A DNA stretch of 64,000 nt, taken from Sandaracinaceae bacterium. GTDB lineage: Bacteria > Myxococcota_A > Polyangia > Polyangiales > Houyiibacteriaceae. Position numbers and translations under genes: made by a program. The DNA lies in contig JADJJE010000022.1 in NCBI GenBank assembly GCA_016706685.1, forward strand, positions 62,001-126,000, written 5' to 3'. Below are positions 9,575-16,253 of the stretch, in pieces. The notes beneath the pieces are model-generated. The model saw only the letters and a list, made by a program, of their open reading frames with translations, was not told where the DNA came from and did not search any database. Numbering within the stretch: the stretch's first letter is position 1; each line of letters starts with the position of its first letter.

Positions 9575-10030
9575 TCACTCGGCTGGCGCGACCGCCACGC
9601 TGGGCTGCAGGTCCAGGCTGCGCAAGAGCTCGCGCACGGCCTCCAAGCGAAACGGCTTGGTGAGACACGCGACGGCGCCCACCAGCGAAGCGGCAGGGTG
9701 CTCCTTGGCGCCCGCTTCCACCACCAGCACGACGGGCACCTCGGGCATGAGCTCCGCGATCTCCTGCGCCAGCTCGATGCCGTCCATGCCGGGCAAGCGC
9801 TCGCTCACCAGCACCAGGTCCACCTGCCACTGCGAGAGCAGCGCGAGCGCGCCTTCGCCGGAGCCGCTGCCCACCACGCGGTGCCCCTCGAGGGTCAGCA
9901 TGCGCGCCGCACGGGCCTGTTGGTCCGGGTCGCTCTCCACCACCAGGATGCCGCAGGCACGCCGGGTCTGCGCCACTCGCCGAGCCGCCTCGACGAGCGT
10001 GATGCGTTCCTGTGGCGCGGGCTTCAGCAT
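9575..10030 (-). CDS. Stand-alone receiver-like domain lacking the phosphoacceptor Asp
   Basis: 151 aa. Residues ~26-142 have the CheY fold pattern: ILVVESDPD (acidic pocket, with Glu32 and Asp34), VDLVLVSERLPGMDG and CLTKPF (the conserved Lys, about residue 125). The position that normally holds the phosphorylated Asp is Ser76 (LVSERLPG instead of LVDxRLPG), and the switch Thr is replaced (VVLVVEA). It therefore cannot be phosphorylated in the usual way, and I infer a constitutive or protein-binding pseudo-receiver. No output domain is attached. It lies upstream of the S55 gene on the same strand (gap 118 bp), with the HAD-like gene 73 bp further upstream. Confidence 0.85.
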   Translation of the reverse strand: MLKPAPQERITLVEAARRVAQTRRACGILVVESDPDQQARAARMLTLEGHRVVGSGSGEGALALLSQWQVDLVLVSERLPGMDGIELAQEIAELMPEVPVVLVVEAGAKEHPAASLVGAVACLTKPFRLEAVRELLRSLDLQPSVAVAPAE

Positions 10031-10103
10031 GAGCGTCGACCATCATAGGGTGCCCCTCAGAGGGATGCAACGACGGCCCCATTCCCCATGGATTCCAGAG
10101 ACT

Positions 10104-10847
10104 TCAGCTGCCGAGGCGAAAGTCGCGCACGTGCGACAGGCCGGACTCCGGGGGAGGGGGCTCGAGCTCCCACGTGTCCATCAGCCCGACCAGCGCATCC
10201 GGGAAGTATCCGTAAGCCATCGCGCACACGGCGGGGTCCGAGTCGAACACCGCCACGACCTCGCCGCCACGTGCCAGCTCGGGCAGCATCTCGCGCTTGT
10301 GCGCCTCGTCCGACAGGGTGGCGTCCGGCTTGAAGGCAAGCTGCACACCGGGCTCGGCGATGGGGAAGCCATGGTCGCGCAGCGCCACCACGCTGCCGAT
10401 CAGCATGCTGGGGATGTCGCGTGCGCTCAGGTAGACCACGCCACCACCGGCGCGGTGCACCTGCGAGGCGAACTCGGCGGCGCCTGGCTCGGGGGTGTCG
10501 TGCACCAAGTAGGCCGAGTCGTGGAAGCGTGTGTACCAGAAGTTGGTGATGTCCCGGACGGTGAGGGGCTGCACCACACCCACTTCGCGCAGCGTGTCGC
10601 GCAGCAGCCGGCGGATCATGCCGTGTTCGAGGCGACGTAGGGAGGCCGCCACGGCAGGTGCTTCGTTCTCTACGCTGTCGGCGAACTCGAACAGGATCTG
10701 CAGCGTGCGCGGGCGCGTCTCGAACAGGGTTCCGTCCAGCCCGAAGACCACGATGGGAGGCAGGCCGCCGTCGGCTGCCCGCACGTTCACCCGGTCGAGG
10801 ACCTGTTGGAGCAGTTGAATTTGATGGGGCAGGGGAGGTGGCAGCAC
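10104..10847 (-). CDS. HAD-superfamily protein lacking the nucleophilic Asp
   Basis: About 247 aa from a GTG at 10847. A TTG at 10895 is the longest possible start, and neither has a strong ribosome-binding site. HAD motif I reads VVFGLDGTL (Gly36-Leu-Asp38) where active enzymes have DxDGTL. The first Asp, the nucleophile, is Gly (codon GGG). Motif II (VVYLSARD), a motif III lysine region (KPDATLSDEAHKREML) and motif IV (VVAVFDSDP) are intact. HAD proteins are mostly phosphatases, and with the nucleophile lost, phosphoryl transfer is unlikely. A binding or structural role, or a C1-cap HAD with a different chemistry, is possible. It is divergent from the lipoprotein gene at 10953. Confidence 0.8.
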   Translation of the reverse strand: MLPPPLPHQIQLLQQVLDRVNVRAADGGLPPIVVFGLDGTLFETRPRTLQILFEFADSVENEAPAVAASLRRLEHGMIRRLLRDTLREVGVVQPLTVRDITNFWYTRFHDSAYLVHDTPEPGAAEFASQVHRAGGGVVYLSARDIPSMLIGSVVALRDHGFPIAEPGVQLAFKPDATLSDEAHKREMLPELARGGEVVAVFDSDPAVCAMAYGYFPDALVGLMDTWELEPPPPESGLSHVRDFRLGS

Positions 10848-10952
10848 GGCGGCGAGGGTATCAAAGGAGCCGTAAAGGACGCAACGGAACGGCAATTCTC
10901 CACGAAGTCCCGCCGTGGCGCCGTGCGAGCCGGGCTGGTATTCTCGCTGGCC

Positions 10953-11543
10953 ATGTCGTCACGCACGTCCCTTCGGTCGGTGTTCTCCTCCTGGTCCGCG
11001 CTGCTCGCGCTGCTCTCGCTCGGCGCGCTGGGCGGGGCGCTCTCCGGCTGCAGCAGCCCCACGGCGTACGTCATCGAGGGCGACACCATGGTCTACACGC
11101 TGACCAATCTGCACCCCGACGAGCGGCGCGGTCTCGCGTACTCGCTGAACTATCAACAGGACGGCCTGATCCCCGTCTGCACGCAGGTCAACATCGACAG
11201 CGTGAACCAGCAGGAGCTGCGCTTCACGGTGTCTGGGACCGGACGCCAGTACCGCTACATGTTCACGCGCCACCTGCGCGACGCCATCGACATGCACATG
11301 AGCCGCTACTTCGGGCCGAACTGCCCGGACCTGACGGCGCTCAGCGAGGCAGACCGCGTGGGCATCCAGCAGGGCCAGGTGTTCCAGGGCATGAGCAAGC
11401 AAGGCGTCATCCTGGCCATCGGCTACCCGCCCGAGCACCAGACGCCTTCGCTCGAGGCCGACCAGTGGTCGTACTGGCGCAACTCCCACAGCCGCTTCCA
11501 GGTCTACTTCGTGGGCGGCCTGGTGAGCGGCATCCAGCAGTAA
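10953..11543 (+). CDS. Small secreted lipoprotein of unknown function
   Basis: 196 aa. The start at 10953 (MSSRTSLRS) gives an N-terminal signal peptide with a lipobox LSGC (Cys near residue 31). An upstream in-frame ATG at 10806 would bury the signal and overlap the divergent HAD-like gene, so it is rejected. The mature part contains QYRYMFTRHLRDAIDMHM and YFGPNCPDL, and ends with GYPPEHQTPSLEADQWSYWR, which resembles the C-terminal region of SmpA/OmlA (BamE)-like domains, where a GxP...W.Y pattern recurs. That comparison is tentative. The stop codon at 11541-11543 abuts the epimerase coding frame, suggesting translational coupling. Confidence 0.8.
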   Translation: MSSRTSLRSVFSSWSALLALLSLGALGGALSGCSSPTAYVIEGDTMVYTLTNLHPDERRGLAYSLNYQQDGLIPVCTQVNIDSVNQQELRFTVSGTGRQYRYMFTRHLRDAIDMHMSRYFGPNCPDLTALSEADRVGIQQGQVFQGMSKQGVILAIGYPPEHQTPSLEADQWSYWRNSHSRFQVYFVGGLVSGIQQ

Positions 11544-11544
11544 G

Positions 11545-12507
11545 CTGCGCGTCTTCCTGACAGGCGCCACGGGGTTCCTCGGCGCTCACCTGCTGCCGGC
11601 CCTGCGCAGCGCGGGGCACGACGTGCGGGTCTGGGCGCGGGCGTCTTCGGACGTGGGGGCGCTGGGCGACGTGGAGGTGCGGCGTGGCTCGCTGCTGGAC
11701 GAAGCAGCGCTCACAGATGCCATGCGCGGGTGCGATGCCGTCCTGCACGCTGCGGGTGGCGGCAAAGTGCTGCACATCGCCGATGTCTACCGCGACAACA
11801 CGGAGACCACCGCCGTGCTGGTGGCGGCGGCGAAGCGCGCAGGCGTCGCGCGCTTCGTGTTGGTCTCTTCGCTGGCTGCGGGCGGTGGCGGTGAGCGCCC
11901 GCGCGTGGAGAGCGACCCGCCGCGACCCGCGTCGCACTACGGGCGCAGCAAGCTCGAAGCGGAGCGACGCGTGCTGGCCGAGCAGGAGCACCTGCACGCG
12001 GTCATCGTGCGGCCGCCAGCGGTGTATGGGCCGGGCGACACCCGCATGGTGGCGCTCTTCGCTGCAGCCACGCGTGGCGTGGTGCCCATGGTGCTGCCCA
12101 GCGGCAGCCTGTCACTGGTCTACGGCGCGGACTGCGCCGACGCGCTGGTGCGCGCGCTGACCGCCACGGTGCCGAGCGGGAGTGTCTACTACGTGGCCGA
12201 CGGCGAGCCGTATGGGCGCCGCGAGTTCGCCTCGCTGATTGGCGCGGCGGTGGGGCGCCGCGTGCGCGTGGTCCCCATCCCCACGGCTGCGGTCGTGGCC
12301 GCAGGCGCGCTGAACGAGGCATGGGGGCGGCTGCGCCGCGAGAGCGTGGTGCTGAGCCGCGACAAGGTGGCGGACATCCGCGTGCCGCACCAGACGTGCG
12401 ATGCGTCGCGCGCACGAGCCGAGCTGGGCTGGACGCCACGCGTGCGCTTCGAGGAGGGCGCACGCCTGACGGCCGAGGCGTACCGACGCGACGGCTGGAT
12501 CCGCTAG
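11545..12507 (+). CDS. NAD(P)-dependent epimerase/dehydratase (extended SDR), non-standard start
   Basis: About 320 aa. The Rossmann motif TGATGFLG sits at the very N-terminus, followed by the SDR catalytic pair in SHYGRSK (Tyr and Lys three apart) and a VSSLA serine segment. The reading frame opens at 11527 and contains no ATG, GTG or TTG before the Rossmann motif. The first GTG (11623) would delete the dinucleotide-binding loop. A CTG codon at 11545, one base after the TAA of the preceding lipoprotein gene, is the best candidate start, and translation is probably coupled. A sequencing indel or a frameshift fusion to the lipoprotein is the alternative. By family it acts on nucleotide-sugars, sterols or similar substrates, and the substrate cannot be told. 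Confidence 0.82.
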   Translation: MRVFLTGATGFLGAHLLPALRSAGHDVRVWARASSDVGALGDVEVRRGSLLDEAALTDAMRGCDAVLHAAGGGKVLHIADVYRDNTETTAVLVAAAKRAGVARFVLVSSLAAGGGGERPRVESDPPRPASHYGRSKLEAERRVLAEQEHLHAVIVRPPAVYGPGDTRMVALFAAATRGVVPMVLPSGSLSLVYGADCADALVRALTATVPSGSVYYVADGEPYGRREFASLIGAAVGRRVRVVPIPTAAVVAAGALNEAWGRLRRESVVLSRDKVADIRVPHQTCDASRARAELGWTPRVRFEEGARLTAEAYRRDGWIR

Positions 12508-12535
12508 CGGCGCGACGGGGCGGCCCACCCCGCGG

Positions 12536-12958
12536 CTATGCGGACGCGAGCGCGGTGCGCACCAGCGAAGCGAGGGCAGCACCCTCCGGGCCTCCCAAGC
12601 TGCCGGCGGGCCACTTCACGCCGAGCCCCTGCGCACCATCCGGCTTCGGGATGATGTGGAAGTGCACGTGGAACACCGCCTGGTGCGCGCCGGCGCCATT
12701 GTTCTGCAGCACGTTGTACTCGCGCACCCCCGTGACCGCGATGAGCGCACGGCACAGGCGCGGCAGCACCCGACCGATGGCGGCCGAAGACTCGTCCGAG
12801 AGCGCGTCGAGGGTCACGGCCGGCTCCTTCGGGATGACGAGTGTGTGCCCCTTCGAGAGCGGGCCGATGTCCAGGAACGCGAGCACGAGGTCGTCCTCGT
12901 AGACTCGGTGGCAGGGGATCTCGCCCCGCAGGATCTTGCTGAAGATGGTGTCGGACAT
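12536..12958 (-). CDS. HIT-family nucleotide hydrolase/transferase (HINT-like)
   Basis: 140 aa from ATG 12958 (MSDTIFSKILRGEIP). The N-terminus TIFSKILRGEIPCHRVYEDD is typical of HINT-type HIT proteins. The histidine triad reads HVHFHI near residues 106-111, and the middle His is the nucleotidyl acceptor in the family. The usual role is hydrolysis of adenosine phosphoramidates or related purine nucleotides in the cytosol. It converges on the epimerase gene (28-bp gap) and diverges from the lipoprotein gene at 13000 (41-bp gap). The length matches the family. Confidence 0.93.
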   Translation of the reverse strand: MSDTIFSKILRGEIPCHRVYEDDLVLAFLDIGPLSKGHTLVIPKEPAVTLDALSDESSAAIGRVLPRLCRALIAVTGVREYNVLQNNGAGAHQAVFHVHFHIIPKPDGAQGLGVKWPAGSLGGPEGAALASLVRTALASA

Positions 12959-12999
12959 GGGCGCACCATACCACCGGCCCATGGGTATACTGGGCGGCG

Positions 13000-13620
13000 A
13001 TGAACCATCGAGCCCCTCGCTGTGTCTCCGTGGCCGTGCTGTCGCTGCTGGTGGGCACGCTGGCGTGCGGCGGGGACGGGAGCGAGGAGGCGCCCAACAG
13101 CGGTGAACCCGTCGAAGACCCCTATGGCGGTGAGGAGCCGACGACCGCGGTCACGCTCCCGTTCGAGGACCCGACACCGATGCCGACGCCCGTCCCCGCT
13201 CCGCTTCCCGAGCAGGTCGTGCCAGCCACTGGCCCGGCCCAGCTGGTGCTGCTGCACACGCACGAGCTGCTGCGCTCGGAGGAGCGGTACGTGGAGCAGC
13301 TGCTCAGCGCGCTCCGACGGGCGTCCATCACGCTCGAGCGCACGCCCGTGGGAGACCGCGCTGCGATGCTCGAGGGCTGGCTGACGGAGACCGACCCGGC
13401 ACGGCGCGCACAGCTCGCGCTGGGACCCGCACGTGGGAGTGCGCGCGCGTTGTTGGTCCTGCGGATCTCGGCGCCGGTGGACCGCCGCGCTCAGGGGGTC
13501 ACGGCCTTCGGCGTGATCGCCGGCGAGCCGGCGCGCGAGCGCCTGTGGGCGCAGGGCGACCTGCCTGCGGACGCGCACGCGGCGCTGGCTGCACTCTTGG
13601 GCGAGGGGAGCCAGCCATGA
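13000..13620 (+). CDS. Secreted lipoprotein of unknown function, first gene of a pair
   Basis: 206 aa. A signal peptide ends in LACGG (lipobox Cys near residue 23), followed by an acidic/Pro-rich linker (residues ~25-70) and a compact domain with VLLHTHELLRSEERYVEQLL and repeated RRAQ/ARG segments. The domain is not recognised. Its stop overlaps the start of the next gene by ATGA (13617-13620), so both are made together and probably act in the same envelope process. Confidence 0.78.
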   Translation: MNHRAPRCVSVAVLSLLVGTLACGGDGSEEAPNSGEPVEDPYGGEEPTTAVTLPFEDPTPMPTPVPAPLPEQVVPATGPAQLVLLHTHELLRSEERYVEQLLSALRRASITLERTPVGDRAAMLEGWLTETDPARRAQLALGPARGSARALLVLRISAPVDRRAQGVTAFGVIAGEPARERLWAQGDLPADAHAALAALLGEGSQP

Positions 13621-14174
13621 GCTGCGGTCACCTCGCATCACGCGCGCGCATCCTGGTGCTCCGGTTGTCGGCGCTGGTCGCGCTGCTCGGGGCGCTGGTC
13701 CTGCCCACGGCGCTGCTCGTGCCCATGCCCGCGCGAGCAGGCGCGCGCGACCTCGAGGTGCTCTTCGTGCGCCTCGACGACGGGAGCGACGCGGCGGCCA
13801 CGGCCTGTGCTGGCGCCGTGCGGGGCGCGCTGAACCGCGCCTTCGGCGGCGAAGTCCACCTGATGTCGATCCCGCGCGACGTGCTGCTCACGCGCCTCGG
13901 GGCGAGCTCGCTCGACGGCTTCGTGGGATGGCCACGGGAGCGCTTCTCGGGTGCGCTCAGCGGGCGGTCCGCCGCAGGCCTCGACGCGCTGGTGATGCTG
14001 GACTGCCAACCCGCGCTACAGCGCCTCGACCTCGTGGTGTTCGCGGGGACGGGCGCGCTCCCGAGCGCCGAAGCGCAGCGCCTGTCGGTGCGCCACACGG
14101 AGATCACGCCCGCAGTGGCGCGTTTCGCAGGCAGCGTGGCCAGCATGTGGCAGACCGAGGGGTTCTCGCCCTGA
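13617..14174 (+). CDS. Secreted protein of unknown function, second gene of a pair
   Basis: 185 aa starting at the ATGA overlap with the preceding lipoprotein gene. Residues ~8-42 form a signal peptide ending PARAGA (signal peptidase I-like). The mature domain starts RDLEVLFVRLDDGSD and contains one Cys pair candidate (ATACAGAV and MLDCQPAL). No family is recognised. It converges on the TetR gene with an 18-bp gap. I infer it is periplasmic and works with the upstream lipoprotein. Confidence 0.75.
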   Translation: MSCGHLASRARILVLRLSALVALLGALVLPTALLVPMPARAGARDLEVLFVRLDDGSDAAATACAGAVRGALNRAFGGEVHLMSIPRDVLLTRLGASSLDGFVGWPRERFSGALSGRSAAGLDALVMLDCQPALQRLDLVVFAGTGALPSAEAQRLSVRHTEITPAVARFAGSVASMWQTEGFSP

Positions 14175-14192
14175 CCCTGCGTTGAGAGGTCG

Positions 14193-14867
14193 TCAGGGCT
14201 TCCGGGTGCCGGGGCCGTGCACCGTGAACTCGGCGATGATGGCCGTGGTGCCGCGCATGAGGGCGTCCAGCGCGCCGGCGCGGTCGATGGCGCCGTCGAT
14301 CCAGTGCTGCACCGTGGCGCGCGAGATGGCCACCAGCATCTGCGCGAGCACCGCCGCGGTGGCCGGCGGGCAGCCCGTGACCTCGGCGATGGTGCGGTGC
14401 CAAGGGCGGACCATGCGCTCGCGCACCTCGGCGATGGTCTGCTCGAGCTCGGGGAAGGGCGCGACGGTGCCGAAGAGGTACCAGCCACCGGCCCCCTTCT
14501 CGTCGATGAGGTCGAACACCACCTCGACGAAGGTGCGCACCGTGGCGCGGAAGTCGTCGGCGTTGCGGTCGGGGCCCGCAGGCGGCGTGGCTACCAAGCG
14601 CTCGCGCAGCCCATCGCGCAGGGCGTCCGTGAAGTCTTCCAGCACCGCCGAGAGCAGCGCCTGCCGGTTGGGGAAGAACTTGTAGACCACCGGCCGCGTC
14701 ACGCCGGCCGCGGTGGCCACCTCCGGGATGCGCACCCGGTCCACGCCCTCGCGAGCGATGATGGCGGCCGTGACGTCGATGAGCTGTTGCCGGCGGTCTT
14801 TCGCCCACAGGCGCTGGCTGCGCTCGCTGTCCGGGAGGACGTCCTTGATGTGGCGGGGTGTGCTCAT
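14193..14867 (-). CDS. TetR-family transcriptional regulator
   Basis: 224 aa. The N-terminal DNA-binding domain (residues ~25-75) has the TetR pattern: RRQQLIDVTAAIIAREGVDR, then IPEVATAAGVTRPVVYKFFP, where the helix-turn-helix and the V/LYxxF signature are clear. The C-terminal ligand-binding region is helical and variable. Its ATG overlaps the stop of the GST gene (14864-14867), but the GST gene is upstream on the same strand, so GST is translated first and the regulator second. Such regulators usually repress their own operon in response to a small hydrophobic ligand. An operator was not identified. Confidence 0.92.
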   Translation of the reverse strand: MSTPRHIKDVLPDSERSQRLWAKDRRQQLIDVTAAIIAREGVDRVRIPEVATAAGVTRPVVYKFFPNRQALLSAVLEDFTDALRDGLRERLVATPPAGPDRNADDFRATVRTFVEVVFDLIDEKGAGGWYLFGTVAPFPELEQTIAEVRERMVRPWHRTIAEVTGCPPATAAVLAQMLVAISRATVQHWIDGAIDRAGALDALMRGTTAIIAEFTVHGPGTRKP

Positions 14868-15487
14868 GGCGAAGCGGGCGCGTCGGCCGGGCGGGTGGCC
14901 TGCACCGAGGGACGTGCGTTCAGCCGCTCGGCGTAGGCGGCCACGTGCGCCGGGACGTCCACGTCCAGCATGCCGATGAACTGCAGGAACGGTGCGTACG
15001 CGATGTCCGCCATGGAGAAGTGCTCGTCCACCAGCCAGGTGCGGTGCGTGAGGTGCGTGTCCAGGATGGCGAAGTGCCTGGCCACCTGCTTGCTGGCGTT
15101 GGCCATGAGCTCGCGCTGCCAGCGCGCCTCGGGGATGAAGCGCTTCGGGAAGATGATGGTGCCCACGTGTCCCGCCAGCTGGAGGTCACACAGCTTGATG
15201 TGCATGTGCAGCTCGGCGCGGCCCTCGGGGCTGGCCGGTTGGAGGGGCGGGGAAGGGTGCTTGGCCTCGAGGAAGTCCAGGATGGCGCTCGACTCCACCA
15301 GCGTGAGGGCGCCGTCGACCAGGGCGGGCACACGGCCATAGGGGTTGATGGCCAGGTACTCCGGGCTGCGGTGCTCCTTCTTGCCCATGTCCACGATCTT
15401 CACGTCCCACGTCACGCCCTTCTCGAGGAGGGCGATGTGGACGCGCTGGGCGTAGGTGCTCATGGGGTGCGAGTAGAGGGTGGGCAT
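14864..15487 (-). CDS. Glutathione S-transferase-like protein
   Basis: 207 aa from ATG 15487 (MPTLYSHPMSTYAQR). Residues 2-80 are a thioredoxin-fold GST N-domain: the Ser/Thr-Tyr segment SHPMSTYAQRV, the cis-Pro motif GRVPALVDG, and the ESSAIL glutathione gamma-glutamyl contact. The helical C-domain includes FSMADIAYAPFLQ, the usual N-capping box. Proteins of this type conjugate or reduce electrophiles with glutathione in the cytosol. Operon with the TetR regulator (4-base overlap) suggests induction by a toxic or electrophilic compound. Confidence 0.9.
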   Translation of the reverse strand: MPTLYSHPMSTYAQRVHIALLEKGVTWDVKIVDMGKKEHRSPEYLAINPYGRVPALVDGALTLVESSAILDFLEAKHPSPPLQPASPEGRAELHMHIKLCDLQLAGHVGTIIFPKRFIPEARWQRELMANASKQVARHFAILDTHLTHRTWLVDEHFSMADIAYAPFLQFIGMLDVDVPAHVAAYAERLNARPSVQATRPADAPASP

Positions 15488-15539
15488 GCGGTCTGTCTCG
15501 TGGCCTCGGCTGTGGTAACAACGCGACAGAGGACCACGG

Positions 15540-16253
15540 ATGCCGACCACGCTCAAGTCGATCACGAAGAAGCTCGCCGGGCAGCTGGACACGCTCACGT
15601 TCGGGGCGCCCGTGGCGCACGTGTACAACCCGCTGGTCTATGCGTGGGCACCGCACGAGCGCTACCTGGGGCTTTACGGGCGTGGGCCGAAGCGGGTGGT
15701 GCTGGTGGGCATGAATCCCGGCCCGTTCGGCATGGGGCAGACGGGCGTGCCCTTTGGCGACGTGGGCTTCGCGCGCGACTGGCTGGGCGTGGCGGCCGAG
15801 GTGGGCAGCCCCCCGAACCCGCACCCAAAGCGCATGGTGGACGGGTTCGGGTGTACGCGCAGTGAGGTCAGCGGCACGCGCCTCTGGGGCTGGGCAGCCG
15901 AGCGCTTCGGCACGGCGGAGCGCTTCTTCGAGGAGTTCTTCGTGGTGAACTACTGCCCGCTCCTGTTCATGGAGGAGAGCGGCCGCAACCGGACGCCCGA
16001 CAAGCTGCCGGCTGCGGAGCGGGCGCCGCTCGAAGCGCTGTGCGACGACGCGCTCGCCCAGATGGTGGCGCTGCTGCGGCCCGAGTGGGTGGTGGGTGTG
16101 GGCCAGTGGGCGCGCATGTCGGCGGAGCGGGCGCTCGCCGGGACCGACGTGCGCGTGGGCCAGCTGCTTCATCCGTCGCCGGCCAGCCCGGCGGCCAACC
16201 GGGGCTGGGCGCCGCAGGCGGAGGCGCAGCTACGGGAGCTGGGAATCCTCTAG
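15540..16253 (+). CDS. SMUG1-type single-strand-selective uracil-DNA glycosylase
   Basis: 237 aa. The active-site motif GMNPGPFGM (residues 57-65) followed by QTGVPFGDV matches the SMUG1 family, and the second motif HPSPASP lies near residue 211. VNYCPL, the uracil-pocket strand, is present. SMUG1 enzymes remove uracil and oxidised pyrimidines such as 5-hydroxymethyluracil from DNA to start base-excision repair, and bacterial members are known. The 3' end overlaps the converging uvrC gene by 24 bases (16230-16253). The two repair genes are thus arranged tail to tail. The promoter would lie in the 52-bp divergent gap with the GST gene. Confidence 0.93.
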   Translation: MPTTLKSITKKLAGQLDTLTFGAPVAHVYNPLVYAWAPHERYLGLYGRGPKRVVLVGMNPGPFGMGQTGVPFGDVGFARDWLGVAAEVGSPPNPHPKRMVDGFGCTRSEVSGTRLWGWAAERFGTAERFFEEFFVVNYCPLLFMEESGRNRTPDKLPAAERAPLEALCDDALAQMVALLRPEWVVGVGQWARMSAERALAGTDVRVGQLLHPSPASPAANRGWAPQAEAQLRELGIL

